Shown one piece after another: positions 54,799-62,688 of a stretch of DNA of 64,000 nucleotides (its first letter is position 1; every line of letters starts with the position of its first letter). The position numbers and the translations under genes are program-made. Source of the DNA: Vibrio chagasii (GTDB lineage Bacteria; Pseudomonadota; Gammaproteobacteria; Enterobacterales; Vibrionaceae); contig NZ_AP025465.1 in the NCBI RefSeq assembly GCF_024347355.1, positions 1,364,001 through 1,428,000 on the forward strand, in the 5' to 3' direction. Under the pieces are notes generated by a model. The model did no database searches, had not been told where the DNA came from, and saw only the letters and a list, made by a program, of their open reading frames with translations.

Positions 54799-56610
54799 AT
54801 GAATACTGCAACTCAACTTAGCCCACTGCGAAAAACCACCAAACATGAACAAGCAGAAGCCCTTGCCATTGAGCAAGCAAAACACTTTGGTATTGATCTA
54901 AGCAGCGATTACGGCACCACGCTGGTGGAATTGGCGACGACACTGTACACAGCCAATACCAAGACCCACGATCTTTGGGCTTTGACGGTTGATGGCCTTT
55001 CAGAGCTGGATAAGAGTGACCGTATCGCTTGGTTTAACGCCAAACGCTTTTTGTCGTTCCAGATCGCTAAGATCCTCGATAACCTGCAAAACCCGATGCG
55101 TGCGACTTACCAGTCTATTACGACTAACAATGGTAATTTCGCCTCAAAAGGGGCGTATCCTATTTTCGACAATGTGGCAGCTATCTTTTCTGCCAGCCCG
55201 GTTATTACTCGCACGGCGACTTATCTGTTTGCCTGTACTGAGTGGATTGAAGATGCGTTCAACGGTAAAGAGCCACTTCACGATATTTACTCTCGATTGC
55301 TGAACCCAACATCAATCTCTCTGGCAAACCATATGGTTGATCTTGAAGCAGGATCGAGAGCCAACGAGTACCTTGCTTGGAACTTTAACTCGGGGATGGC
55401 GGCCATAGATGGCTTACTAAGTCACTTGCTAGGTCATGAAGATATTGTTTTGGCTTCACGCAACATCTACGGCGGTTCTTATCAGCTGTTAGAAGATTGG
55501 TTTGGTAAACCTTCGAACCTCAATGTCGCTGTCGAGTGGGTGGATGGTTACTCCGGTGACGATTTTGCGGCTCGCCTTGATGAGGTCGCACACAAGTATG
55601 CTGATCGCCTCGCTGCAGGTAAGAAGATCTATGTCTATCTTGAGTCACCGTGTAACCCACATGGTTACGTGTTAGATGTCGCCAACATTAGTAAGGTGAC
55701 TCATTCTCGTGGTTGGGATGTGATTGTGGATTCGACTGTAGGTACGCCGCTGTTACACCCAGTTCTCAAGCGTGATGATGTGATGGAAAGGCCGGATTAC
55801 GTGATTCACTCGTATACCAAAGAGCTGGCCGGATCTGGCACCACCACAGCAGGTGTGGTGATTGGGCGCAACGAGACCATGTTTGTGCCAAAAGGAGAGG
55901 AAGTGACTTTCACCAAGCCCAATGGTGAGGGGGTGACGATTCCTTGGAATGAAACCCTGTTTTGGAATGTGTATTACATTAAAGGTGCCTTCTTAGATGC
56001 AGACAAAGCGTTTGAGGTGCTCAATGGCATGAAAACTTATGAGATGCGTGTGGTGCAGAAAACCATTAATACGCTGACTCTAGCGAAAATTTTTGATGCT
56101 CACCCAGACATTAATGTGTCGTGTCCTGCTTTGCCAGACAGTGATAACTACGAACACTGTCGAAACAATATGTACTTAGGGCTGCCAGCCGCACTGTTTA
56201 CTATCGATATGGAAGGGAATGGTAATCGAGCACCAATCAATCGAGATGGATTTAAGCAGTTCTTCGACATGCTTGAACCCGCTATCGGTATGCAAGTAAG
56301 TCTTGGGCAAACCAATACGGTGGCGCTGTGTCCTGCATTGACCACTCACTCAGAACTGAGCGACGAGGCACTCAATGAGGCGGGAATCAAGCCAACGACG
56401 ATGCGCATCTCGATTGGTTTAGAAGATCCTCGCATGTTCATTGCACACATAATCGAAGCCGCTAAGTTATCGATTGACCGTAAACATGTTGATTTCTCAT
56501 CGAGCTTCCCAAGTAACGAGCATATCGACAAGATCTATATGCAAACTTATATGGACGTGCACCAAAGGTTTGTGAAGAGTCTGCCTAAGTTCAGTCAGCT
56601 GAGTCAGTAA
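54799..56610 (+). CDS. Cys/Met-metabolism-type PLP-dependent enzyme, long form
   Basis: This 603-residue protein is longer than the usual ~400 for this fold, with an extra N-terminal ~170 residues. The PLP core shows NSGMAAIDGLLSHLL, YGGSYQLLEDWF, YLESPCNPHGYVLDV, IVDSTVG (D311) and the lysine in IHSYTKELAGSGTTTAG (K341). An insert of ~100 residues follows before the C-terminal domain (SLGQTNTVALCPALTTHSEL; TTMRISIGLEDP). It should act on a sulfur amino acid such as methionine, cystathionine or O-acetylhomoserine. The divergent Lrp regulator fits amino-acid degradation or synthesis. Confidence 0.85.
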   Translation: MNTATQLSPLRKTTKHEQAEALAIEQAKHFGIDLSSDYGTTLVELATTLYTANTKTHDLWALTVDGLSELDKSDRIAWFNAKRFLSFQIAKILDNLQNPMRATYQSITTNNGNFASKGAYPIFDNVAAIFSASPVITRTATYLFACTEWIEDAFNGKEPLHDIYSRLLNPTSISLANHMVDLEAGSRANEYLAWNFNSGMAAIDGLLSHLLGHEDIVLASRNIYGGSYQLLEDWFGKPSNLNVAVEWVDGYSGDDFAARLDEVAHKYADRLAAGKKIYVYLESPCNPHGYVLDVANISKVTHSRGWDVIVDSTVGTPLLHPVLKRDDVMERPDYVIHSYTKELAGSGTTTAGVVIGRNETMFVPKGEEVTFTKPNGEGVTIPWNETLFWNVYYIKGAFLDADKAFEVLNGMKTYEMRVVQKTINTLTLAKIFDAHPDINVSCPALPDSDNYEHCRNNMYLGLPAALFTIDMEGNGNRAPINRDGFKQFFDMLEPAIGMQVSLGQTNTVALCPALTTHSELSDEALNEAGIKPTTMRISIGLEDPRMFIAHIIEAAKLSIDRKHVDFSSSFPSNEHIDKIYMQTYMDVHQRFVKSLPKFSQLSQ

Positions 56611-56651
56611 AGGCGGTTAGAATTTCGCGAAAGCGACTCAAAATGATGAGT

Positions 56652-56686
56652 AAGCGCCCTCTTTATTTAATAAAATTAGGGCGCTT
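56652..56686. terminator. Bidirectional terminator after the PLP enzyme gene
   Basis: AAGCGCCCT (56652-56660) and AGGGCGCTT (56678-56686) form a perfect 9-bp stem, with T-rich and A-rich sides. It serves the convergent PLP enzyme and amine oxidase genes. Confidence 0.85.
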
Positions 56687-56715
56687 TAGATTTATCAGAT
56701 ATTTATATCAGTAAT

Positions 56716-57819
56716 CTAGTTTTTCCGTGTAGCAATCTCTTGAATTACACGCTCTGCCGCTTCTAAGGCACCTTCGATAAATCCTCCAAACTCTTTTGCA
56801 GATTCAGTACCTGCAAAATAAATGCCCTGTTTTTCTAGTCGTTCTAACGAAGTATGCAACCCATATTGAGGATGAGTGGAAGGGGGCAATTGATCCTCTT
56901 CAACGGCTGTGTAAATTTCTTTTGACCAGTCTAACAGCTTCACTTCGGTGGTGTTGTAAGCTTCTGGACCATAGATCCTTGAAAGCTGTTCAACCGCCAT
57001 GGTTTTTAATTGTGCAGTACCTAGCTTCATTCGTGTTTCGGCATTGAAACCTACAAACCCGAATAGAGCAGCATGCCCATTTTCAGCACTCGCATCATGA
57101 ATTTCCACCAGTGGGCCAATTTGACTATTTGCGTACCCTGATAATCCATTCTTCCGCCAGAACGGTTTATCATAAAGTGCGAAGAATTTCGCATGGGCGG
57201 CCATCCATGTGGGTGCTCTTTTCAGAGCTTCGAGTGCTTTTGTTGGAAGTGCAGGGGAAAAGCGAATGTTATTTGCAATTAAACGGTGAGGAAGTGCAAG
57301 AATAATGTTTTCACTTTCTAAGCGTATGGCCTTTTTTTGGTGGAGAACATCTAATGCAAATCCTTGGCTCTCAGTATGATTAACTCCTTGTAATTGATGC
57401 CCACACTTAATGTTATCTTGGTTAAGAAGTGCAGCAACGCCCATGGTTAATTGTGCTATACCCCCAGAAACTCTCATGGACTGAGGTGCGGAAAAGAATT
57501 GATTAGGTACTTTGCGAACCCCCTTACCTCCCGCCTGCTCTAGCATCATGTCGCCCGTTTCGTATTGTTCTATGATTGGTAGTGATAGGCTATCGACAAG
57601 TCTCATAACTCGCTGATTTATTTGAGGCCAAAACCAAGAAGGGCCAAGATCAAATTGGTCACTTGGACTTGTTGCAGTCAAGCTCGAAGATGATAAGACT
57701 CTACCGCCGAGCCTTTCTCTAGCTTCTAGTAATAAGTAGCTATAACCAGTTTTTTCTAGGTATGCTGCTGTGTAGAGGCCGCTTAATCCGCCTCCTATTA
57801 TAATAAAATCGTATTTCAT
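56716..57819 (-). CDS. FAD-dependent amine oxidase
   Basis: This 367-residue flavoprotein has the dinucleotide fold FIIIGGGLSGLYTAAYLE at the N-terminus, then LLLEARERLGGRVLSSS. The C-terminal FAD motif of the monoamine oxidase family is IYFAGTESAKEFGGFIEGALEAAERV. It is shorter than typical flavin monoamine oxidases (~450). The amine substrate is unknown. Two TACCTA-TAGGTA dyads precede the gene; a TetR-type regulator would be expected but none is next to it. Confidence 0.87.
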   Translation of the reverse strand: MKYDFIIIGGGLSGLYTAAYLEKTGYSYLLLEARERLGGRVLSSSSLTATSPSDQFDLGPSWFWPQINQRVMRLVDSLSLPIIEQYETGDMMLEQAGGKGVRKVPNQFFSAPQSMRVSGGIAQLTMGVAALLNQDNIKCGHQLQGVNHTESQGFALDVLHQKKAIRLESENIILALPHRLIANNIRFSPALPTKALEALKRAPTWMAAHAKFFALYDKPFWRKNGLSGYANSQIGPLVEIHDASAENGHAALFGFVGFNAETRMKLGTAQLKTMAVEQLSRIYGPEAYNTTEVKLLDWSKEIYTAVEEDQLPPSTHPQYGLHTSLERLEKQGIYFAGTESAKEFGGFIEGALEAAERVIQEIATRKN

Positions 57820-57837
57820 TGCTTGCCTTATATTTGC

Positions 57838-57855
57838 CTACCTACCGATAGGTAG
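57838..57855. promoter_or_regulatory. Operator dyad 1 upstream of the amine oxidase gene
   Basis: CTACCTA-CCGA-TAGGTAG is a perfect 7-bp inverted repeat with a 4-bp spacer, 19 bp before the start codon. A second dyad of the same form is centred 44 bp away. Confidence 0.7.
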
Positions 57856-57882
57856 TTTAGGCTTTTTTAAATTCTATGGCAA

Positions 57883-57898
57883 TACCTATCAGTAGGTA
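57883..57898. promoter_or_regulatory. Operator dyad 2 upstream of the amine oxidase gene
   Basis: TACCTA-TCAG-TAGGTA, same arms and spacer as dyad 1, with centres 44 bp apart, about four helical turns. The rest of 57820-58138 shows no gene. Confidence 0.7.
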
Positions 57899-58138
57899 GG
57901 TAAAAGTGAAGTTTTCTATTTGAAATATTCTTGATATGAACTTCTTATGAAAGGACACATTTCGACGGCTTTAAAGTGTCGAAATGAGATTCTATGTAGC
58001 TTATGCGCTAGCTATTGCAAAAGCTACCGAGCGTCAATAATTACTTTTAAGCTAGCTTGTTATTATAAGGATTGTTGGAAGCTTTAAGGCAGCAGAAAGT
58101 GGTTCTGCTGCTTTTGTCTTTGGTGCATCTGAGGGAGT

Positions 58139-59695
58139 TTATAAAGAAAATTGGGGGGCATCACTATCCATTGATAACACTGAGTGATTGAGCAGGCGTT
58201 CATCCCAATCATCTTGTGACTCGTACTGCCACTGTCCGTTGGTATAGACAAATGACCAACCAGAACCAAGTCCTCCAGTTATAGGGTCCGTTATAACGAG
58301 TGCGACGGGCCTGCCATTTAGATCAAAAAACATCTGACCAGCGTATCTAATTGTGTTCCAGTTAGTGCCCGCGAGAGTGGTAAAATTATCACTCTTGGTA
58401 CTGTTGTTTATATCTCTTCCTACGACGCCAATGGAAAATGAACCATCGTTAAATCGAATTCCATATGGATTGTAGATGTCATTACCCTGAGCTTGTTCCT
58501 GACCGTATCCATACAAACCAAATCCCAATAGATGCTTCCAAGCGGATGCTTTATACCACGACTTCCAGGACGCCCAGTTTTTATTGTAAAAGCCGCCGCC
58601 ATTTTTAGCTCTTAAAAATGCAAGTTTTGCGACAGACAAGTTCAGGTTGATCAGATCCCTCTTAATAAGAAACTGTCCTCCTTCAAAGTGAATAGAATCA
58701 CTTATCGGCTTAGCTCGATCCTTCACATCAAAACTGCATTGGTCTGAGTTACTTGCGCTAGCGCCTTTAAAGAAAGCAGCCCCCATACTAAAGTCGTCGT
58801 CATCAAAGTTAGGGCGATCAGGTAAGTCTACATTCATTGATGAGCAGAACGAAGTGAGTAAACTAAAACTCGTAGAAGCCTTTGAGCCTCTTGCGATAAT
58901 CGATATTCTTTGCAGTAATGCAGATGCCTCTGAAGGGTGTCTATTAATGGTTTGAATTAAAGCAGAAAAGTTTCTTTCTTTTAATGCTTGTACTCTGGAG
59001 GGATCTCCATATCCTGAGAAAGTGGGGATTGGCCAATTAAGCTCATTTGCCACATTTTGAGCTAAAATCTCGGTAGGACCATGTCTGTTCAGACTATCGG
59101 TGTCAGATGAACCTGTAATATGATGAATTACCTCATGAATTAATGCTTCTTGCCACCATGGGTAGTCGCTTGAATGGATGCTAGGTGCGACGCCTATATT
59201 CACGACAGGTGTACCATAGTCGTTCTCGCGAGCTTCATGGCTTGCAATAATTGGCACTTGTTCAGCATCAGAATCTTCGATATCGTCAATTTCTACTTCA
59301 TCAACATCGGAAAAATCTCCTTCGCGCTCTTCATTCACCTCGTATTCATTTGTGAAGAGAATTTGCCCTACATTTTCTTCGTTATTATGAAGACCAAAAG
59401 AAATAGCATGTTGAAATGTTGGCGAATTAAATAGCGCATCTATTAATGTGTATTCTATTGAAGCTGCTGTATGGCGATCGATAATACTTCCATAGCTAGA
59501 AACGACCGATTGTGTTATTGCTGAAGAAATAGCTGCTCTTTGAGTACGTGTTAGAGGTTGCTGCATACCAGTGTTGACGACATAGTTAGCATAATCATCA
59601 CTGTCACGCTCGGGCTTTTCACTTTCAGCAAATGCATCTCTTGGGGTAACAACAGTTAATATCAGGGTTGCAAGTAATACTGGATACTTAAGCAT
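58139..59695 (-). CDS. Exported zinc metalloprotease-like protein (HEVIH)
   Basis: This 518-residue protein has a signal peptide (cleavage near AFA|ESEK, residue 23). The zinc site is HEVIH (187-191) with a downstream Glu in GPTEILAQ (E209), as in gluzincin-like effector proteases. The surrounding pattern (W..ALIHEVIHHITGSSD....HGPTEILAQ..A.E) recalls the PipA/GtgA and NleD groups of secreted effectors, but the family is not certain. Residues ~120-147 are very acidic. Residues ~330-518 form a separate beta-rich, Trp/Gly-rich domain of unknown role. Monocistronic. Confidence 0.65.
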   Translation of the reverse strand: MLKYPVLLATLILTVVTPRDAFAESEKPERDSDDYANYVVNTGMQQPLTRTQRAAISSAITQSVVSSYGSIIDRHTAASIEYTLIDALFNSPTFQHAISFGLHNNEENVGQILFTNEYEVNEEREGDFSDVDEVEIDDIEDSDAEQVPIIASHEARENDYGTPVVNIGVAPSIHSSDYPWWQEALIHEVIHHITGSSDTDSLNRHGPTEILAQNVANELNWPIPTFSGYGDPSRVQALKERNFSALIQTINRHPSEASALLQRISIIARGSKASTSFSLLTSFCSSMNVDLPDRPNFDDDDFSMGAAFFKGASASNSDQCSFDVKDRAKPISDSIHFEGGQFLIKRDLINLNLSVAKLAFLRAKNGGGFYNKNWASWKSWYKASAWKHLLGFGLYGYGQEQAQGNDIYNPYGIRFNDGSFSIGVVGRDINNSTKSDNFTTLAGTNWNTIRYAGQMFFDLNGRPVALVITDPITGGLGSGWSFVYTNGQWQYESQDDWDERLLNHSVLSMDSDAPQFSL

Positions 59696-59993
59696 GTTAA
59701 ACTCAACGCATATTGGGTGGAGTTATATTATTTACTTATCGAAAGCTAAATCAAGTGTTGAAGTGCAAAAATGGGCTTACACTACGAGTCAATCGAACTT
59801 AAAAGATTGTAAAGGAATATTCACTTAATTCTCGTATATTCCGTAAAGGAAAATGTTCGGTTGAGCACAAACACGCAGAGTTCTCATTGATCTTTCCGAG
59901 TGGTTGCGGTATGGCCGAAATCTATAATTCGGCTAGACATGCCAGGCGACTCTAAAGGGAGCCATTGATTGCAGCGCTTGCAAGTAAAGCAAC
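59696..59993. other. Gap upstream of the protease gene
   Basis: About 300 bp. The protease promoter (minus strand) should lie near 59700-59800. A short minus-strand frame in the right half has no recognisable family or ribosome site. Confidence 0.35.
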
Positions 59994-60290
59994 TCAGGGG
60001 CCAAAGGTAACTAAAAAAGTTAACCCACTGATAAGTAGCAGAGAGCTGACAGCTTGAGTTAAACCCCATGCGGTCGCGGCAATAGCAAAACGAGTTCAAT
60101 GCTTTGGGTTCGAAGAGTCAAGTCTAAAGATTAAAGCGGCTGGCATTGTCATCAGTACGGTAATTACAGCAGTTGTTTGATTAAATAAAACTACTAAACC
60201 AAGAAACAACATAATGCCGCTAGTGGTAAAAAGTAGAAGGTTGATTGTAGGAGAATCCCAACTTTTACTAACAAATCCAATTGTTTAGCG
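59994..60290 (-). pseudogene. Small membrane protein remnant with in-frame TGA
   Basis: One minus-strand frame reads through two hydrophobic helices (INLLLFTTSGIMLFLGLVVL; TAVITVLMTMPAALIFRL), then a TGA at 60096-60098, and continues in frame with a third (AVSSLLLISGLTFLVTFGP) to a stop at 59994. No start codon with a ribosome site precedes it; the first Met is within the first helix. Most simply a decayed gene of about 100 codons. Confidence 0.45.
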
Positions 60291-60402
60291 GCACTCTACA
60301 ACTATAGGGTGCCACGCATAAAATTTGAAGATATCAAGATGCTTGGAATTGACCTACTAGTTGGATCTCTGGTCTGGTCGGTATATGTTGGCTCGACAAA
60401 AA

Positions 60403-61497
60403 CTACATTGATTCAGTTTCTATAATTTCATTCATTAAACGATCAATTTGGAACACGACTTGGATACTCGCCTCTTCCATTGCTTGAACCGCTGTGATTA
60501 CGCCTTTTGTATCCCCCGAGGCTGCTTGACTCATGGCTTTTCGACCATTGTCATGTACCTGTTTGTGTGGCTCTTCAAGCAATTGATAGCTTCTCAAATG
60601 ATTGTAAGCTTTACCATCACCGCGATAATACCATTGTCCTAAGCGACACTCTGAGTGAGTATTGATGGTTTCAGTGAATGAACCACTTTGGAGTAGACGG
60701 TAGGTGTTATTTTTCCAGATAGCGTGGTCGAGTTTGACCGAATCCAAGAATGCACGAGTAGAAGCAATATGAATCACTTGCTTCATGTTTTCCGACTTCA
60801 CAACCACTTCGTTAACAATAGAGCTTATTTGCGCGGAAGATGCTGACACTTCTTCAGCGCAAACTTGGTTCTCCCCAATTGAGATCTTTATCGCGTTTAC
60901 TTGCACCAAGACTTGCTTGACTAATGAGTCAATTTTTTCGCTAGCTTCACTGGCCTTACCCGCAAGGGTTCTTACTTCGTCAGCGACGACTGCAAATCCG
61001 CGTCCAGCCTCACCTGCGCGCGCGGCTTCAATAGCTGCGTTTAATGCTAAAAGGTTAGTTTGATCTGAAATCTCTTGGATAGTCGATACAAGGTTAGAAA
61101 TAGCACCAGCTGTATGATCCAAAATATCGACAGATTGAATGCTTTGAGACGCCTGATCGCTGATCTTAATTGCTCGGTTGTCTAAGCGTACTAATGCTTG
61201 ATGTGTTTGTTTAAACATATCATCCAGCTGTTGAAGCTCTTGGTTTTCATGGGCCATCGATTTAGCACTTTCAACCATCTCTTTTTGAATGGTTTTGAGC
61301 ATATCTCCACCTTTCAAGCAATTAGACATCATTTCACTGCTGTTGTGATGTTGTTGATGTGTCGATTGAGCAAGGTTTTGCGACTTATTTAATTTTATTT
61401 CGAGAGCATTAATATCAGAATGATACTTCTTTTTTAGTTCGGCGAGTTTTTTTTTAAGTGATTGGTTTTCTAGTTTTATTGTTTTTATTCCAAACAT
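60403..61497 (-). CDS. Soluble chemoreceptor with C-terminal zinc-binding CZB domain
   Basis: This 364-residue protein has no TM segment, so it is cytoplasmic. The N-terminal coiled coil (~5-55) leads to a signalling domain with [20 protein letters not shown]. The C-terminal CZB domain (~245-364) has [31 protein letters not shown] and [11 protein letters not shown], supplying the His/Cys ligands for zinc. CZB receptors sense zinc or hypochlorous acid through the Cys. The N-terminal signalling half is short for a full MCP. Confidence 0.9.
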   Translation of the reverse strand: MFGIKTIKLENQSLKKKLAELKKKYHSDINALEIKLNKSQNLAQSTHQQHHNSSEMMSNCLKGGDMLKTIQKEMVESAKSMAHENQELQQLDDMFKQTHQALVRLDNRAIKISDQASQSIQSVDILDHTAGAISNLVSTIQEISDQTNLLALNAAIEAARAGEAGRGFAVVADEVRTLAGKASEASEKIDSLVKQVLVQVNAIKISIGENQVCAEEVSASSAQISSIVNEVVVKSENMKQVIHIASTRAFLDSVKLDHAIWKNNTYRLLQSGSFTETINTHSECRLGQWYYRGDGKAYNHLRSYQLLEEPHKQVHDNGRKAMSQAASGDTKGVITAVQAMEEASIQVVFQIDRLMNEIIETESM

Positions 61498-62053
61498 AAA
61501 ATACCTATATGTATAAATTAAAAATTTATTGTCGATGCTGATAATATTGGTTTTGTTGATAACTTACTGTTTTTAAAGGTAATAAGAATCTGCGAGATTG
61601 TAACAAAATAATACAATGTTGTTAGTCTAAATAGCTTGATTAGGTGATCTGATTAGTAGAAATTATTTACAGTTACTTGTACTAATATTGAACGCGATTT
61701 ACTTGGAATCCAACTTAAAGACTTAGACTTCATACTAGTTACCATTAGGGCTTCCGTTCTGCGAGTTGTTATTTTACGATAACTTGCTCAAAGACATGAG
61801 CATACATAGAGTTAAGTTTTCACTTTGACTCAATGCTTATTTTGAAAGCTTAATAGTGAGCAGATTGATAGAGAACAGCTTTGTTCGTTTCTTGGAATAA
61901 AAGGAGTGTTGAGCATTCTTTCTCCCTTGATGTTAATCATATCTGTTTATTATCATGACAACGGTTTTGTTGTTTGAGTGTGATACAAAACATCCAATAC
62001 AGTTGGAGATCGCCTCCCATGGCCAGGTGGGACACAATGAAGCCTTTAAATCG
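61498..62053. other. Gap upstream of the CZB receptor gene
   Basis: About 550 bp, AT-rich. It contains the CZB receptor promoter (minus strand) and nothing else recognised. Confidence 0.35.
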
Positions 62054-62125
62054 ATGAAAGTACTGTGCTATTTCTCTTGTATTTTGGTTAGTGTTGGCTT
62101 TTTTGTACTTCTAGTGCTTGTATAA
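62054..62125 (+). CDS. Putative 23-aa hydrophobic peptide
   Basis: ATG at 62054 opens a 23-codon frame that is almost entirely one TM helix (CILVSVGFFVLLVLV). Its ATG overlaps the TGA of a six-codon frame that starts at 62039 after AGGTGG, so coupled translation is possible. A strong hairpin follows directly. Real expression is unproven. Confidence 0.3.
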   Translation: MKVLCYFSCILVSVGFFVLLVLV

Positions 62126-62126
62126 A

Positions 62127-62161
62127 GAAAGTCGCATATTCGAAGGAATAATGCGACTTTC
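62127..62161. terminator. Strong hairpin after the 23-aa frame
   Basis: GAAAGTCGCAT (62127-62137) and ATGCGACTTTC (62151-62161) form a perfect 11-bp stem with a 13-nt loop. No long T-run follows on the plus strand. On the minus strand it could end the lipoprotein gene that stops at 62197. Confidence 0.6.
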
Positions 62162-62196
62162 AAGGACAAAAGGCCGTTATTGACTGTTATGGAGGG

Positions 62197-62676
62197 TCAA
62201 TATGTAAAGGTTTGATCGTTTGGTGAAATAACGCGTCTTATAGGATCGGTTCCATCGTAAAACCAAATTTCAACCAGTAAACTCTTCTGGCTATCAGACA
62301 TGTTAAAGTCAAACTTCGCCTTACCACTATCTAGAGGAACAGAGACCACTTTGCTTTGATAATCCGCTTTATAGTGTCCCGAACTTTCTTCTTGGTATTG
62401 CTTATACAAGCTTAAATGCGCGCGTTGTGAAGAAAAATCACTAATATCGACATCCAGTGAACCAGTCTTTACTGGATCGTAGTTAAACCCTGCCGGAATC
62501 ACTAAATCCTGCATGGTTGGATTGTGTTCTTGTGATGCTAATATCGGCTCAGCTGTTGGAGGGTGACTAACATCACTGCTCGCATCTGGAGTGTTAGCGC
62601 CAGAGCTATCACCTCCAGAACCACCCCCACATGCGGTAAGCAAAATTCCTGTCAGAACTATTAATAAGTATTTCAT
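62197..62676 (-). CDS. Small lipoprotein downstream of LruC-domain protein
   Basis: This 159-residue protein has a lipoprotein signal peptide with lipobox LTAC (Cys16) and a Gly/Ser-rich anchor (GGGSGGDSSG). A beta-rich domain follows (GSLDVDISDFSSQRAHLSLY; KSLLVEIWFYDG). It starts 12 bp after the LruC-domain gene and is co-transcribed with it. It may help anchor or assemble that surface protein. The domain is not recognised. Confidence 0.7.
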   Translation of the reverse strand: MKYLLIVLTGILLTACGGGSGGDSSGANTPDASSDVSHPPTAEPILASQEHNPTMQDLVIPAGFNYDPVKTGSLDVDISDFSSQRAHLSLYKQYQEESSGHYKADYQSKVVSVPLDSGKAKFDFNMSDSQKSLLVEIWFYDGTDPIRRVISPNDQTFTY

Positions 62677-62688
62677 AATATTTTCTCT

